A stretch of 64,000 bases of DNA from Prorocentrum cordatum (GCA_963575745.1 CAUYUJ010001476.1:1-64000); one strand, 5' to 3'; shown: positions 10,190 through 20,942, numbered from the stretch's first letter. Numbers and translations: made by a program. Notes: a model not told the origin generated them from the letters alone.

Positions 10190-10396
10190 GGAGCATGTCT
10201 AACATGGGGGACTACCATGATCCTGGAGCAGGGGCGCGAGAAGATGATCATCCCTGGCTCTAAGATGCACGAGCTTCCACTTGGAAAAGATGCCAGAGTG
10301 CTTAATTTGATGAGAGTTCCTTCTGGACATTTGGCACTCAAGGTCGATGAGTGCGATCCGCCTGGCGATCGCGGCGCTCGCCCTGGTGCTCGCTGA
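10190..10396 (+). pseudogene. Copia polyprotein fragment after the protease (PSGH block)
   Basis: Open without stop from 10190 to the TGA at 10394-10396, though no start codon is needed in a polyprotein. It reads EQGREKMIIPGSK, then LMRVPSGHLALKVDE, the pattern I associate with the segment between protease and integrase in dinoflagellate Ty1/copia proteins. It is in a different frame from the protease ORF and separated from it by stops, so either a frameshift or decay has occurred. No integrase HHCC or DDE block follows. Confidence 0.5.
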
Positions 10397-11514
10397 GCGC
10401 AGGTGCGCTTTCATCGACAACCTATTCGAGTGCGAGTCCACGACCATGGCCAGTGAGCGCCTCCTGGAGACCACCACCGACGAAGATCCCCTGGAGAACG
10501 CCACCGACGAGGGTCCCGAGATACCAGTCCTCAGCAACAATGAACACATATCTCCCGCTCTCGTCTGGGCGTTGAACGTTGCCAAGCACTCTCTAGCAAA
10601 ATGGTTGACCATTACAAGGCTTTGTGCGGTGTTGACGTCGACTGCCTGACATTCGACTACTTCGTTAAACGGCAGCGAGAGAGTATATCAGCCAGGGGAT
10701 CGCCAATTCAATGATGACACTGAGGTCGGCTTCCATTCGGATTCAAAGTTATGGCAATGACTCCAGCACCGCCGCCGACGCCAGCACAGACGCCAGCTTC
10801 CGTCGACGTCCACGTGGACAGGCTTGACAGCACTTACTACGAGTTCGACATTCACGTCACATGTGGTGCACGAGGTCCGGGGGATACGGGTTCGAGCATG
10901 ACTCCTCGCGGGGTGCATCCGAAGCCTTTCGAACAAGGGGCACGACATAACGCTGGCACGCTGCGCATGTGGCGCGGTGCCGCCGCCGACGCCCGCTCCA
11001 CCGCCGACGCTGGCTTGCGTCGGCGTCCACGTGGGCTGGTGCGACTACTGGCGCTGCGATTGTAGCGACTATTCATCGGAAGCTGGAACATATACATTAC
11101 CAGCGGCGGGCTTTTTTCAATCCTAGAACTTTTTGAGGGTCGGGGACGACGTCGGGATGGTGTGGTGCATATTTTTTCCATTTCCCGGGGGAGATCAAAA
11201 AATGTATACAGCAGGATCCGTATACACCAGGATCCGCTTTCCTGTGCGCGTTTCAGTGCGGGGCCGGAAAAGCGTCGGTGTATAGAGTTCGGCTCCTTAT
11301 GTTCAGGTAGCACGTGGTGTACGACATCTAGTGGCTAGGGATCCGGGCGGGACTGGGGTACAGTGACGCCCCTGAAATAAGGTCCAGTTCGGCTTCGGAA
11401 GGGGCTCGGTCGTTCCCTATACATTTATCATTTGATTATGGAAAAATAGGGGCTTCGTTCCTTATTTAGCGTTCCTTCTGGTAGGGGCCTGACTGTGCAT
11501 TTCATTCTTGCGCA
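10397..11514. other. Possible remnant sequence, one duplicated 70-bp segment
   Basis: A weak open stretch at 10410-10610 encodes an acidic, Glu/Asp-rich peptide and could be more of the copia protein. A segment at about 10947-11016 (GGCACGACATAACGCTGGCACGC... with CCGCCGACGCCCGCTCCACC) recurs at about 11518-11590. No gene is recognised in the rest. Confidence 0.4.
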
Positions 11515-12162
11515 TTGGATGGGCACGACGCGTCGACAGCGTGCTGCGCTCGTGACGCGGTGCCTCCGCCGACGCCCGCTCCACCGCCGGCACCGGGGAG
11601 CCCTTCGGAGGTCGAGAACAAGTCGGCCGTCCCCGCTGAAAACACATCCGTTTCCTCGTCCTCTTCCTCCTCCTCCACCACCACCTCCTCCTCCCCCCCT
11701 CCTCCCACTCCTCCTCCTCCTCCTCCTCCTCTTCCTCCTCCTCCTCCTCCTCCTCCTCCTGAGGTCGAGAAAGCCTCACAGGTCGAGAACGTCGTTTGGG
11801 TTGTTGCCGTCCACAGGGCGGGTGGAGTCATTCCGTCAGGCGTGATGCTGCCCGACCTCATGAGTTCCACTGCATACAAGGCTGCTCAAGCGACGGGTTT
11901 GTCTGCTGCTCTGTTTGTTCCCGTCTCCGGTATTACCATTACGCGTTTTACTGTGGATGTCCGTCGGCTCTCCGAAGCGTTCCGCCATATAGTCACAGTC
12001 TGTGTGGCGACCAGCTGCACGGTTCAGGTTGCCGACGCGAGTGTCGCCGAGGTCTTACTTGTTACGGTTACGGTTCAAGGACATGCAGACTCTACCGAAG
12101 ACCAGACTAACATTGTTATGTCTTTTGCTGATTGGAGTGGTGAGGCAGCGACCAAACGATGA
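11515..12162 (+). CDS. Unknown protein with Ser- and Pro-tracts
   Basis: Open frame of 215 residues. Residues 20-85 are low complexity (SSSSSSSS, TTT, then long poly-Pro) and come from a CCT tract at about 11640-11765. Residues 90-215 are of mixed composition, with Val-rich beta-like segments (VRRLSEAFRHIVTVCVAT) and look like real protein. I recognise no family. The ATG at 11515 lies in the duplicated segment shared with 10947. It could be one exon; confidence in the coding status is low. Confidence 0.35.
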   Translation: MDGHDASTACCARDAVPPPTPAPPPAPGSPSEVENKSAVPAENTSVSSSSSSSSTTTSSSPPPPTPPPPPPPLPPPPPPPPPEVEKASQVENVVWVVAVHRAGGVIPSGVMLPDLMSSTAYKAAQATGLSAALFVPVSGITITRFTVDVRRLSEAFRHIVTVCVATSCTVQVADASVAEVLLVTVTVQGHADSTEDQTNIVMSFADWSGEAATKR

Positions 12163-12344
12163 CGTATGTGGTCACCCTGGTTGTGACTGTGATGGCGACA
12201 ACGACCGCCGTGACTACCGAAGGGTTCCTCTACGCCTTTTACAAGGCCAAGACTACCAGTTACGACGTGGTTTCCGTCGTCATGATTGCCATGATCATCT
12301 GCCTGATCAGATGGGCATGGAATTCGCGGACAGCAGGGGAATGA
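12159..12344 (+). CDS. Small putative membrane protein
   Basis: ATG-started 61-residue frame with two hydrophobic stretches (VVTLVVTVMATTTAV, then VVSVVMIAMIICLIRW), each long enough to span a membrane. It overlaps the preceding ORF by 4 bp. No family is recognised. It may instead be a C-terminal exon of the upstream ORF in another frame. Confidence 0.25.
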   Translation: MTYVVTLVVTVMATTTAVTTEGFLYAFYKAKTTSYDVVSVVMIAMIICLIRWAWNSRTAGE

Positions 12345-13090
12345 CACTCGGGGGATCCATTCTGCAGAAGTTGACACCGTGCTGTTCTGGTTTTCTCTGG
12401 CTGGCGCACACCCTGGCGATTTGTGCATAGCTGCTGAGTGCAACAGCTGTGCTGCTGCACGTAGCAGCGTACCAAGTCCACATGGTGGCAGGCCAATTTG
12501 CTTCTACTATTAGGCCAGATTGCTGGAGTAGTTCTCTCATACGCTGGAGTAGTTCTCTCATGCGCTGGATTGTATATTGGGTCAGGTGACTGATCACGTG
12601 GGAACCAAAGATGGTGCCACTGCCATGGCACCGGCTACAACAAAAACAGCTTCACGTTTCCTGCTCCTTCTGCCTTTCTGCTTGTATTGGGGCAACATGT
12701 GCCCTCTTCGCTGCCTTGGCGCCCTGAGCCGAATATATCACGCTTTCCCAGAGCATTATGATCAGCTGCGTGTCTCTTTCGCTGACAGGTTTCATGCTTC
12801 ATCGGTTCTGCTCTGTGACAACTTGCGAATCCTACCTCTACGGACGGGTCCAATCCGCGATGGGGCATCGGACACCCCCGCTGGAGTGCACTTGTCTGCA
12901 CACAACCTTCGAATTCTGAACCCCGGCGGGCATTTCAGATAGCTGACGTTGGGCGTTGCGTAATGGGGGGGTCATAAATGGGGGGTTGGCGAGGGTGGTC
13001 CGAAAAGGTACCCAAACGGTACCTAAACGAGCCCCCTGGGGCGCTGGAGGGGCCCGAAAGGGGCACGAGAGGAGACCTTTCCTGACCCCC
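12345..13090. other. No convincing gene; 21-bp tandem duplication
   Basis: GCTGGAGTAGTTCTCTCAT occurs twice in tandem (12522 and 12543, period 21). A 121-residue open frame at 12577-12942 has one hydrophobic segment but no recognised homology. No other signal is seen. Confidence 0.35.
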
Positions 13091-13098
13091 CCATTTGC

Positions 13099-13201
13099 GA
13101 GGAGGAGGAGGAGGAGGAGGAGGAGGAGGAGGAGGAGGAGGAGGAGGAGGAGGAGGAGGAGGAGGAGGAGGAGGAGGAGGAGGAGGAGGAGGAGGAGGAG
13201 G
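13099..13201 (+). repeat. (GAG/GGA)n tract
   Basis: About 100 bp of nearly perfect GGA repeat, flanked on both sides by CCCCCCATT, which looks like a short direct repeat around the tract (CCCCCCATTTGCG left, CCCCCCATTAAGC right). Confidence 0.95.
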
Positions 13202-13249
13202 ACCCCCCCATTAAGCCATGCCCAACTGACGTGCAGGGGCAGAGTTCAC

Positions 13250-13415
13250 ATGTGGGCGGCAACGATGCGGCCACGAGGCGGCCACGCGGCGAGACTTCGG
13301 CGGACCCCCCAAGCGGGCGGCCACAAAAAATGGCCACGGGGGGACGCGGCGGAAACCCTCGGCGGACCCCCCAAGTGGGCGGCCACGGGCGGCGACTCTG
13401 CGAAATTTCGGCGGA
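13250..13415 (+). repeat. GGCGGACCCCCCAAG minisatellite
   Basis: Units containing TTCGGCGGACCCCCCAAG and GGGCGGCCAC recur about three times at 13295, 13348 and 13400 (the last degenerate), with GGCCACGAGGCGGCCACG in between. This is a decayed minisatellite of about 55-bp period. Confidence 0.7.
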
Positions 13416-13629
13416 CCCGTTCAATCCTTTAGCGATCCCCAAGTGCAAGCAGCGTGTTGGGGCACCAAAAAGACGGCCGCCTTCAGCGCAGCCAGCGCCA
13501 GCACCGCCCGCCGCCGCCGCCGCCGTCCTGGCCGACCTGTTCGACCCGTTCGGCCCGCCTACGCAGTCGACGCCTGCGGGCGGCGCGCAGGCGGGCTGCA
13601 CCGCCGCGCGGGCGCGCCGCCACCGCCAT

Positions 13630-13645
13630 CGTCGCTCGACGTCGA

Positions 13646-13691
<46 letters not shown>

Positions 13692-13700
13692 TCCGCCGTC
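13630..13700 (+). repeat. (GTC)n tract
   Basis: About 65 bp of GTCGTC repeat, with GACGTC and CGACGTCG words on each side. The ORFs across it (poly-Ser, poly-Arg, poly-Val) are repeat artefacts. Confidence 0.9.
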
Positions 13701-13877
13701 GTCGTCATTCGACGTCGTCCGCCGGCGCTCGACGTCGCTCAACGTCGCCGTCGTGGTCTGCTCTCATCCTTCGGCGGGCTCTCATCGGGGGTGCCCGCGC
13801 CCGCCGAGGCCTAGGGGGAGGCTCCCCGCAGACCTCCGCCGCGCGAGGTCCGAGGAGGTGGCCCGGAGCGCTCCCAG

Positions 13878-13961
13878 CACGCATCCTTGATCATCCGGCG
13901 AAAAAGCCACGCACGAAACCGAAAAAAACACAGGGAATGCACGTCCGAGCGATGGCCAGGC
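13878..13961 (+). mobile_element. Foldback element family 4, 5'-truncated copy
   Basis: Shares GCGAAAAAGCCACGCACGAA and the end GTCCGAGCGATGGCC with the copies at 45206-45328 and 61527-61653. The left terminal inverted repeat is missing. Confidence 0.6.
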
Positions 13962-15110
13962 AAGGTCCACGGAGAGCACCCACCGCTGCCACCACCACGG
14001 GCAGTCCCCAGGGGAGGAAGCGGTGCCGACGCCGAGGCCGCTGCTCGCTCCAGAGATCTCTCGTCGCCACGCCTGGCTTTGCTCGAAGTCTCGGAATTCC
14101 TGTCAGTTCGCATCTCGGGAGAGGTCCGGGGAGAAGCGGTGTCGGTATCTTGATGTCCCCAACGCCGCCAGGCATCGCCATCCATCCCATAATCACCGCC
14201 CGCCCCCACCGCGAAGACCAGCATCAGGACCGCTGGCAGCACAGTCAGCATCGCCAGCAGCAGCATCATCACCACCATCATCAGATTTTAGCACCGCCGG
14301 CGCCACTTGGCAGTGTCAACACCGACAAGGCCAACAACGCCAACAGCACAGACTCCAGGACCGGCACCAGCATCGACACCAACTTCACACCAAGACAGTC
14401 ACCAATTTTTATACCCACCCCCCAGCAGCAGCACCACCGCCACTGGCACCCCCTGACCGAGCCGAGCTTCCAGTGCCCCGCCGCTTCCAGCAAGGGGCGC
14501 CAGGGGCGATGGCGGCTGGAATGGCGGCGGGGGCGGCCGCTGCGGAGCAGGACGCAGTCTCGGAGGACCCCCAGGGGGGAATCGGGGGGGGGAGTAGGGG
14601 GAGAGATCGGTGAGGTGGATATCGGGGGCTCTCGAACGGTTTGGTGACCACACCGTGTGGTGAGTCGGTGGGGATTCGGGGTGGCCGCCGGTTTTGGGGC
14701 GCGGGCCGCTCTCCGAAGATGTTTCGCTCGATGGGGGCCTCCAGGGTCGCCCAAACCGTGCGGCAATGGGCCCGTGCGGTGAGTTCGTTGGGGATTGCGA
14801 GGTATCCGAACGGTGTGTCACCGCACCGACCAGGAAGGGGGAGGCAGGGGGAGATAGGTTCGAAGAGAGACCAGCATGCGCATAGACTTCGACTAGCTGT
14901 GTTTTTGCCTATTCTTCTTATTCTGTGATCATTGGATCGGTGGGCGGAGAGCGAGGGGAAAGAGGAGGAAGAGGAGGATTAGAGCAGGTAATACCTCATA
15001 TGATTCGAGCGTATGAGTGGCCCTCGTGGCTCAGATACCTACGCAACGGAGGAAGCCGATCGGGTCTGGAGGCACGACACGTTTGGCCGTAATCGCAAAG
15101 GGAAGAAGAA
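13962..15110. other. No gene recognised
   Basis: GC-rich sequence with a CAGCAGCAGCATCATCACC microsatellite near 14245-14280. Two partly similar stretches, GGTTTGGTGACCACACCGTG near 14640 and CGAACGGTGTGTCACCGC near 14806, resemble each other. Open frames here are composition-driven. Confidence 0.4.
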
Positions 15111-15114
15111 GAGG

Positions 15115-15178
15115 GTGAGGAGGAGGAGGAGGAGGAGGAGGAGGAGGAAGAGGAGGAGGAGGAGGAGGAGGAGGACCA
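15115..15178 (+). repeat. (GGA)n tract
   Basis: About 60 bp of AGGAGG repeat with two AAG interruptions. Confidence 0.95.
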
Positions 15179-15554
15179 GAGCAAACACAGGATGGTTAAA
15201 CGATGCTGCAATAACCCTCCCGTCCCAAGTCCCCTCAGGCCTTCTTGTCATTGCAATAAGTGCACCCTTGACAGACCGGCACCCTATGGGTCTTACATTG
15301 GGCGAGGGCCGAATTTTGAAAAGGAGTTGTATTGAGTTCTTTCAGCGAAGGAGAAGGATTGCGAATGTATGTGTATGATTCTACGGCTAGAATCGCCGAT
15401 GTGGCCGAGCGTTGTGGCAAGAGCTCTGGACCATGTGTTCCCCCCACCGTTGTGGAAACCCTTCGGGGAACACTTGGGGGAGGATGGCGGGGAAGATCCG
15501 GAGAAGGAGGAGGAGAAGGAGGAGTAGGAGGAGGGGGCATCTCGGGAGCCTCTG

Positions 15555-15700
15555 GGAACACTCTTGGGGCCTCCTGGGAGCTTCCTGGGAGCCTCTTGGA
15601 GGCATCTTGGGCGCCTCACTGGGCCTCTTGGGGGCCTTCGGGGGCTTCTCGGGGGCTTCCCGCTCAGAGGCCCCCTAAGCGCCCCAAAGGCCTCCAAAAA
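15555..15700 (+). repeat. CTCTTGGGGGCC degenerate cluster
   Basis: Words such as CTCTTGGGGGCCTTCG, GAGCCTCTTGGAGG and CATCTTGGGCGCC recur. This is the same word family as at 3280-3800. Confidence 0.65.
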
Positions 15701-15779
15701 GTTTCAAAGATGTATCCGAGGAGACTCCGAGAGGCAACGTTCAAGAGGATTATAGTTTTTCTGCTCGCCCTTTTTCCGC

Positions 15780-16020
15780 TTCCTCCTCCTCCTCCGCCTT
15801 CTCCTCCTCATCCTGATCCACCTATTCTTCCTCCTCCTCCTCCTCCCCCTCCCCCCCCTCCTCCCTCCTTCCCCCACTTCCCCACCTGCTCCTCTTCCTC
15901 GTCCTTCTCCACGCTGTCCTCCTCGCCCTCCTCCTCCTCCTCCTCCTCCTCCTCCTCCTCCTCCCCCTCCTCCTCCCCCCCCTCCCCCTCCGATCCATCT
16001 TCCTTCCCCCCCCCCCCTCC
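15780..16020 (+). repeat. (CCT)n pyrimidine tract
   Basis: Over 200 bp of almost pure pyrimidine on this strand (CCTCCT with CCCCCC runs). Long open frames on both strands here are poly-Pro/Ser or poly-Glu/Gly artefacts. Confidence 0.95.
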
Positions 16021-17223
16021 TGGGGCGTGGCGGATTCTCCGGCCTCTTGGTTTTCTGAATGCCCCCCCGCTTCCTTGATCAGGGCAACTCGTCTGGGCAT
16101 CGTCTCGGGACGGGCTGTAATTAGCCTTCTCTGCCTCCTTGGCCTTCGACGCGGACTGCGGCTCGAAGTGCATCGTTCAAGACTGGCAGGGGGGGGACTA
16201 AACGCGCGCACCTGATCAACCCGCGATCTTTTGAACAGACGCCAAGCATTCTGCGAGCGCGGCGGCCAGAATCGAACCAGGAGCCGTGGGATGTCCTATT
16301 CCTCCTCCTCATCTCCACCTCGTCTCTTCCTCCTCTGTCTCCTGCTCTTTCCTGCCCTCCTTCTTTTGTGCCCCCCCCCCCCTGACCTTTCCCCCCCCTC
16401 GTGGCCCTCCTGGAAGGGGAAGGGCTGGGCGAGGAGGGAAAGGGGGAGGGGGGGGGGGCGCGGATTATTCTGCCAGGCCAATATTCTGCGGTTATCTTAG
16501 CAGACGCAACGCCCCCGAACACCAGCTGCTTCCAAGATCTGCATGCGAATTGTCCTGGGGGGGCCCGCCGTGGCTTCCGCTCTGCGGGCTCGGTAATTTA
16601 GATTATCGCCTCTTCGCTTCAGATGGGCTCGCGATGCCTCTAGATAGTTTAAACCATTGCCCGAGAGAGCCTCCAGAAGGGCCCGAGAGGGCCCCGAGAT
16701 CCTCGCGCCGGGGAAAATCACGACGCGGGGGGCTAGCAGTTTTCGGCCTCCCAGGGGCCCCCCCTGGGCCACAGGCTTTCAGAAAACAACTTAGAAGCGG
16801 TCCCAGGAAAGATGTCCTGTCCGGACCTCTTGGGGCAGACGTTGCGAACAAATCACGATGTCGGATTTCTGAGGATGGGGGTAAGGGCAGGAGGAGGACG
16901 AGAGGACGGCAGGGGAGGCGAGGGTGGGAGGGGGCGGGGGAAGGGGGTGGATGAGGATGGGGATGCCAGAGGGCGATGAGGAGAGGGCAGAGGAAGGGAG
17001 GGGAAGGGGGATGGGAATTTTTTCGCCCGCTCCAGACCCTGCTTTTCTCGAGGTCCCCGTAGGCCAAACAACTCGCACAGTAGGCAATGCAGCATCGAAC
17101 CTCGCGGACCCGGAATAAGACTTGGCAGAAGGCAGGGCGGGCGGAGTGGAGATGCGTGAGGGGGGGCCCCCTCCCTCCCTCCCGCCCGCCCATGCCCGCC
17201 CGTCCATCCCCCTCGCTCAGCCA
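16021..17223. other. No gene recognised; homopolymer-rich
   Basis: G- and C-runs (16371-16400, 16440-16460) with mixed sequence between. A GAATCGAACC word at 16270 resembles a tRNA T-arm on the minus strand, but no tRNA fold was found. Confidence 0.4.
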
Positions 17224-17378
17224 CGCGCAAAGGGGGGTGGGGGGAGGGGGAGGGCTTCTTAGAAGCACCCCTGCTTCTTAGAAGACGCGGGCCTTCTCTA
17301 TAGACGTAAGGCCGGCGCCTTCTAAGAACAGCCTGCTTCTAAGAAGCCCTCCCCCCCCCCCCCACCCCCTTGTGCGCG
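17224..17378. mobile_element. Foldback element family 1, copy 1
   Basis: About 155 bp. The outer arms are inverted: CGCGCAAAGGGGGGTGGGG on the left, CCCCACCCCCTTGTGCGCG on the right. Just inside, GGGCTTCTTAGAAGCA (17252) is the exact reverse complement of TGCTTCTAAGAAGCCC (17334). A second nested stem uses CTTCTTAGAAG and GCCTTCTAAG. No protein is encoded, so the element is non-autonomous. It is homologous to 21864-22016. Confidence 0.8.
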
Positions 17379-18708
17379 CCGCCAACTCGCGCTTCCCAGC
17401 CTTCATCTGCATCCGCTTCCGCGGCTGCACAGCCTCCTCCCTTTACTGCGCCTCGCCGCCCGCCCCCCTCTCTCCCCCTCTCGCGCCATGCTCACCCCGC
17501 CCCCCTCTGCGCCGTGGTTTACTCCAGAGGGGAGAAAGAAGCGGAGCACTGCAGACGAGGAAAGCGGCGTGGCGGCGGTGGTTCCACACGGCGACCCCCA
17601 CAGAACAAACGATCCACGAGTCGAGAAGGACGTCCTGTGAACGGGGGCCGAGCTTCCCCGGGCGCGCGCCGTGGCGGTCTGGGCGGCCAGCGCAAACCAA
17701 ACGAATGGAAAGGCAATCGGCGCACTTCGAGTTGCCCCTCCCGGACCCGCCCGGGGGAAGCAGAGGGCCACGGGCGCGGGGCAGGAAGGAAGGCAGAAGA
17801 GAACGAGCAGGAACGAGTGGAGGGGGGAAGGCCGAAATGGCGCAACATGTTTCTCTCTGAAGGCCGCTGGGTGCGACTGGCGACCAGGCCGGAAGACGCA
17901 AGAGAAGCAAGCCAGGCCTGGCCCGAGGGCAAGCCCGCATAACGAGACTTGACCGCTGCTTACTGGGGGCGCCGAGTGGGGCGGACAAATCTTGCCCCCC
18001 CCCCCCCGCGGAAGACAGAGACAAGCACAAGAAGGAGGAAGTCAGAGGGCAACAACATATGCACGTGTACGCGGTTTGTTTCCGCCGAATTGCGTTTGAA
18101 CGCGGAGGTTCGTGCACGCAATACCGCGGAGGGCGTACATGTACACATGTCGTCGCTCGCTCAGGAAGAGGGGGGGAAGTGGGGGAGCACGCACGCAGGC
18201 AGGTACGGTAGGTCTGCGTCGTGTCGACCAGCGGCGACCCCAGCGCGGGCGTTCAAGGTTGAACGCCGCCGGCGGCCCAGAATCGGTCGATGTTGAACGA
18301 TCGGACGTTGCGGCAGCGGCCGATCGTTCAAGGTTGAACGATCCCTGCGGTGTCAAAAACCAACGCCGGGGTCGGCACGACACGAACCTGCCGTACGAGA
18401 CTGTGCTCAGACACAGCCCCGTCTGGCACGCGAGGCGATAAGGCGAACAGGCGCGCCATGAATTACCACGAACGGTAAACAAAGCTCCGCGCGCATGGCG
18501 GACTTGGCGCGATGCCGTATTCACTCAACATAAAACGCTCAAAACCCTCATGATGCTCACCGTGCTCTTCGTCCGTCTACTGCCTCCTCTTTCTCTTCCC
18601 CATCCAATGCCAGAAACAGCCGTTATGCAGGATCGATCGCGGCGGGAGCTTGATTTCCAAAGCCCCGTTGGCAATATCAGAAAGAGCGTGTTCTACCGCT
18701 CCTGGCGG
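17379..18708. other. No convincing gene; two GTTCAAGGTTGAAC palindromes
   Basis: GC-rich sequence with long open frames in several phases, none resembling a known family. Palindromes with arms GCGTTCAA/TTGAACGC (18249-18266) and GATCGTTCAA/TTGAACGATC (18322-18343), both around GG, lie 56 bp apart. Confidence 0.45.
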
Positions 18709-18995
18709 AAAACCGGGGGGGGTCACTACCGGTTCGAACCCCTCCCCCCCCCCCCCCCTCCGGAAAACCGGGGGGGGTCACTACCAGTTCGAACCCCTCT
18801 CCCCCCCCCCCCCCCCCCCCCCCCAGCTCATCATGAAAAGGGGGGGGTGTCACTACCGGTTCGAACCCCCTCCCCCCCCCCCTCGAAAACCGAGTGGGGG
18901 TACGGGGGGGGGTCACTACCGGTTCGAACCCCTCCCCCCCCCCAGCTCACATCTGGGGGGGGGGGGGGGTCACTACCGGTTCGAACCCCCCCCCC
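18709..18995 (+). repeat. Five tandem units centred on GGTTCGAACC
   Basis: Each unit is GGGGGTCACTACCGGTTCGAACCCC between G- and C-runs; units start near 18716, 18772, 18840, 18908 and 18962. GGTTCGAACC is a perfect palindrome and also fits the RNA polymerase III B-box pattern GGTTCGANNCC. CTCGAAAACCGAGTGGGGGT separates some units. Two clear inverted copies lie at 19640-19790. Confidence 0.8.
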
Positions 18996-19019
18996 CCCCC
19001 CTCGAAAACCGAGTGGGGG

Positions 19020-19620
19020 TGCGGACAGTGGTGGGGACGGTGTTGGTGGGGACAGTGGTGAGGGGACAGCGGGACAGTGGTGGGGACAGTGGGACAGTGG
19101 GACAGTGGTGGGGACGGTAGTGGTGGGGACAGTGGTGGGGACAATGGTGGGAACAGGGGGGACAGTGGACAGTGGTGGGACGGTGGTGGTGGGGACAGTG
19201 GTGTGGGGACAGTGGGAATGAGGTGGAAACACTGGGACAGTGGAGGGTACAATGGTGGTGGGGACACTGGTAAAGGCGGTGGCGAGGACGGCGGTGGGAC
19301 AATGGGACAGAGGTACAGTGGGGACAGTGGTGGGGACAGTGGGGACAGTGGTGGGAACAGTGGGACAGCTCAGTGGGACAGCGGAGGAGTCAGTGGGACA
19401 GTGGGGACAGTGGGGATAGGCAGTGGTTGGGTCCGTGGAGACAGTGGGGAGAGTGGAACCGTGGTGGGAACAGTTGTGGGAACAGTGGGGACAGTGCGAC
19501 AGTGGTGGGGGCACTGGTGGGGACAATAGGGACGGTGGTGGAACCAGTGGGGACAGTGGTGGTGAGGACAGTGGTGCTGGGAACAACAGTGGGGGATGTG
19601 ATGCGAGCGGTGGTAGGGAC
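19020..19620 (+). repeat. GTGGGGACAGTGGGACA minisatellite
   Basis: About 600 bp built from GTGGGGACA, GTGGGACA and GTGGTGGGGACAGT words in irregular order. The purine/T-rich strand is G-rich throughout. Gly/Asp/Ser and Pro/His/Thr ORFs over it are artefacts. Confidence 0.9.
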
Positions 19621-19639
19621 CGGGAGTCGTTTGCTGGCG

Positions 19640-19790
19640 GTGCGTGGGGGGGGGGTCGAACCGGTAGTGACCCCCCTCCGGTTTTCGAGGGGGGGGGGGT
19701 TCCAACCCCTATGGACCCCCCCCGGTTTTCCGGATCCGGAGGGGGGGGTGGGGGAAGGGGTTCGAACCGGTAGTGACCCCCACCCCGGTT
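19640..19790 (-). repeat. Inverted copies of the GGTTCGAACC unit
   Basis: GGTCGAACCGGTAGTGACCCCCC at about 19655 and GGGGTTCGAACCGGTAGTGACCCCC at about 19757 are reverse complements of the 18709-18995 unit; a degenerate copy (GTTCCAACCCCTATGGACC) lies between. Together with the plus-strand set they bracket the minisatellite. Confidence 0.75.
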
Positions 19791-19794
19791 TCGA

Positions 19795-19920
19795 GGTGAG
19801 GGGGGGGAGGGGTGGGGGGAGGGGGGGGTTGAGGCCGGGGGAGGGGGGGGGGTGGGGGGGGGGGGGGGAGGGGGGGGGAGGGGGGGGGGGGGGGAGGGGT
19901 TTCCGGAGGGGGTGGGGTCC
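19795..19920 (+). repeat. Poly-G-rich tract
   Basis: About 120 bp that is almost all G with scattered A or T, likely to form G-quadruplexes. Confidence 0.9.
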
Positions 19921-20044
19921 CCCGGGTTTCCGGAGGAAAAGGTTGGCAATTTTCCACAGTAAAGCGGCGGTGGATCACGCTCTCTCCAATATCAGAAGCC
20001 CCGTTGAAAGGATCATGCGTTGGAGGGATGAGGAGGGAGAGTCG

Positions 20045-20118
20045 AGATGACGATACAGATGATAAGGATGACCAGGATGATCACGATGATAATGATGATT
20101 ATGTTGATGATGATGATT

Positions 20119-20174
<56 letters not shown>

Positions 20175-20415
20175 AGTTAATGATAATGGTTGTGGTGGTG
20201 ATGATGTTGATGGTAATGGTGATGGTGGTGGTGATGGTGATGCGATGACGATGGCGATGATGATGAGGATGCTGATGATGATAATGATGTTGATAATGAT
20301 GATGATGACGATGCTGGTTATGGTGATCATGGTGATGGTGCTGGTGCTGGTGGTGGTGATGGTGATGGTGATGGTGGTGGTTGTGCTTATCGTGGCGGTA
20401 ATGGTGATGGTGACG

Positions 20416-20453
<38 letters not shown>

Positions 20454-20707
20454 CTTGATGATGATGCTGCCGATGATGATATGATGATGCTGATCATTGT
20501 GATGATGATGAGGAGGATGTCGATGATGATGATGATGGTGGTGGTGATGATGCTGATGATGATGGTGGTGGTGGTAGTGATGGTGATGGTGTTGGTGATG
20601 ATGATGCTGATGATGATGTAAGTGGTGGTATTCATGATGATTCTGAAGATCTATGTGGTGGGTATTGTGATGTTGGTGGCGATGACGACGACGATGACGA
20701 AGACGAA

Positions 20708-20789
<82 letters not shown>

Positions 20790-20942
20790 CTGATGATGAT
20801 GATGATGATGATGATGATGCTGATGATGATGATGGTGATGATGATGATGTGATGATGATGATGATGACGATGACGATGACGATGACGATGATGATGAATG
20901 ATGATGATGATGTGACGATGATGATGATGACGATGCTGATGC

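Larger units (their letters stand above)
4642..10396 (+). mobile_element. Decayed Ty1/copia-like retrotransposon with KptA and RING domains
   Basis: A run of plus-strand coding blocks ends in signatures of a copia-type Pol polyprotein: a retropepsin-like LDVGSNMNIIG at about 9940-9975 and, 250 bp later, the block MRVPSGHLALKVDE that in dinoflagellate copia polyproteins follows the protease. Upstream of the protease, the same series of frames carries a KptA-like domain and a RING finger. Integrase and reverse transcriptase are not detectable downstream, so the 3' half is lost or displaced. No LTR pair was found. Several frame changes and stops show that the copy is dead unless they hide introns. 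Family assignment is from recalled sequence patterns. Confidence 0.65.

Noticed and set aside
16210-16330. tRNA-like T-arm (GGTTCGATTC on the minus strand)
   Set aside because: The flanking bases give only a weak T stem, and no anticodon or D arm could be placed at the expected distances.
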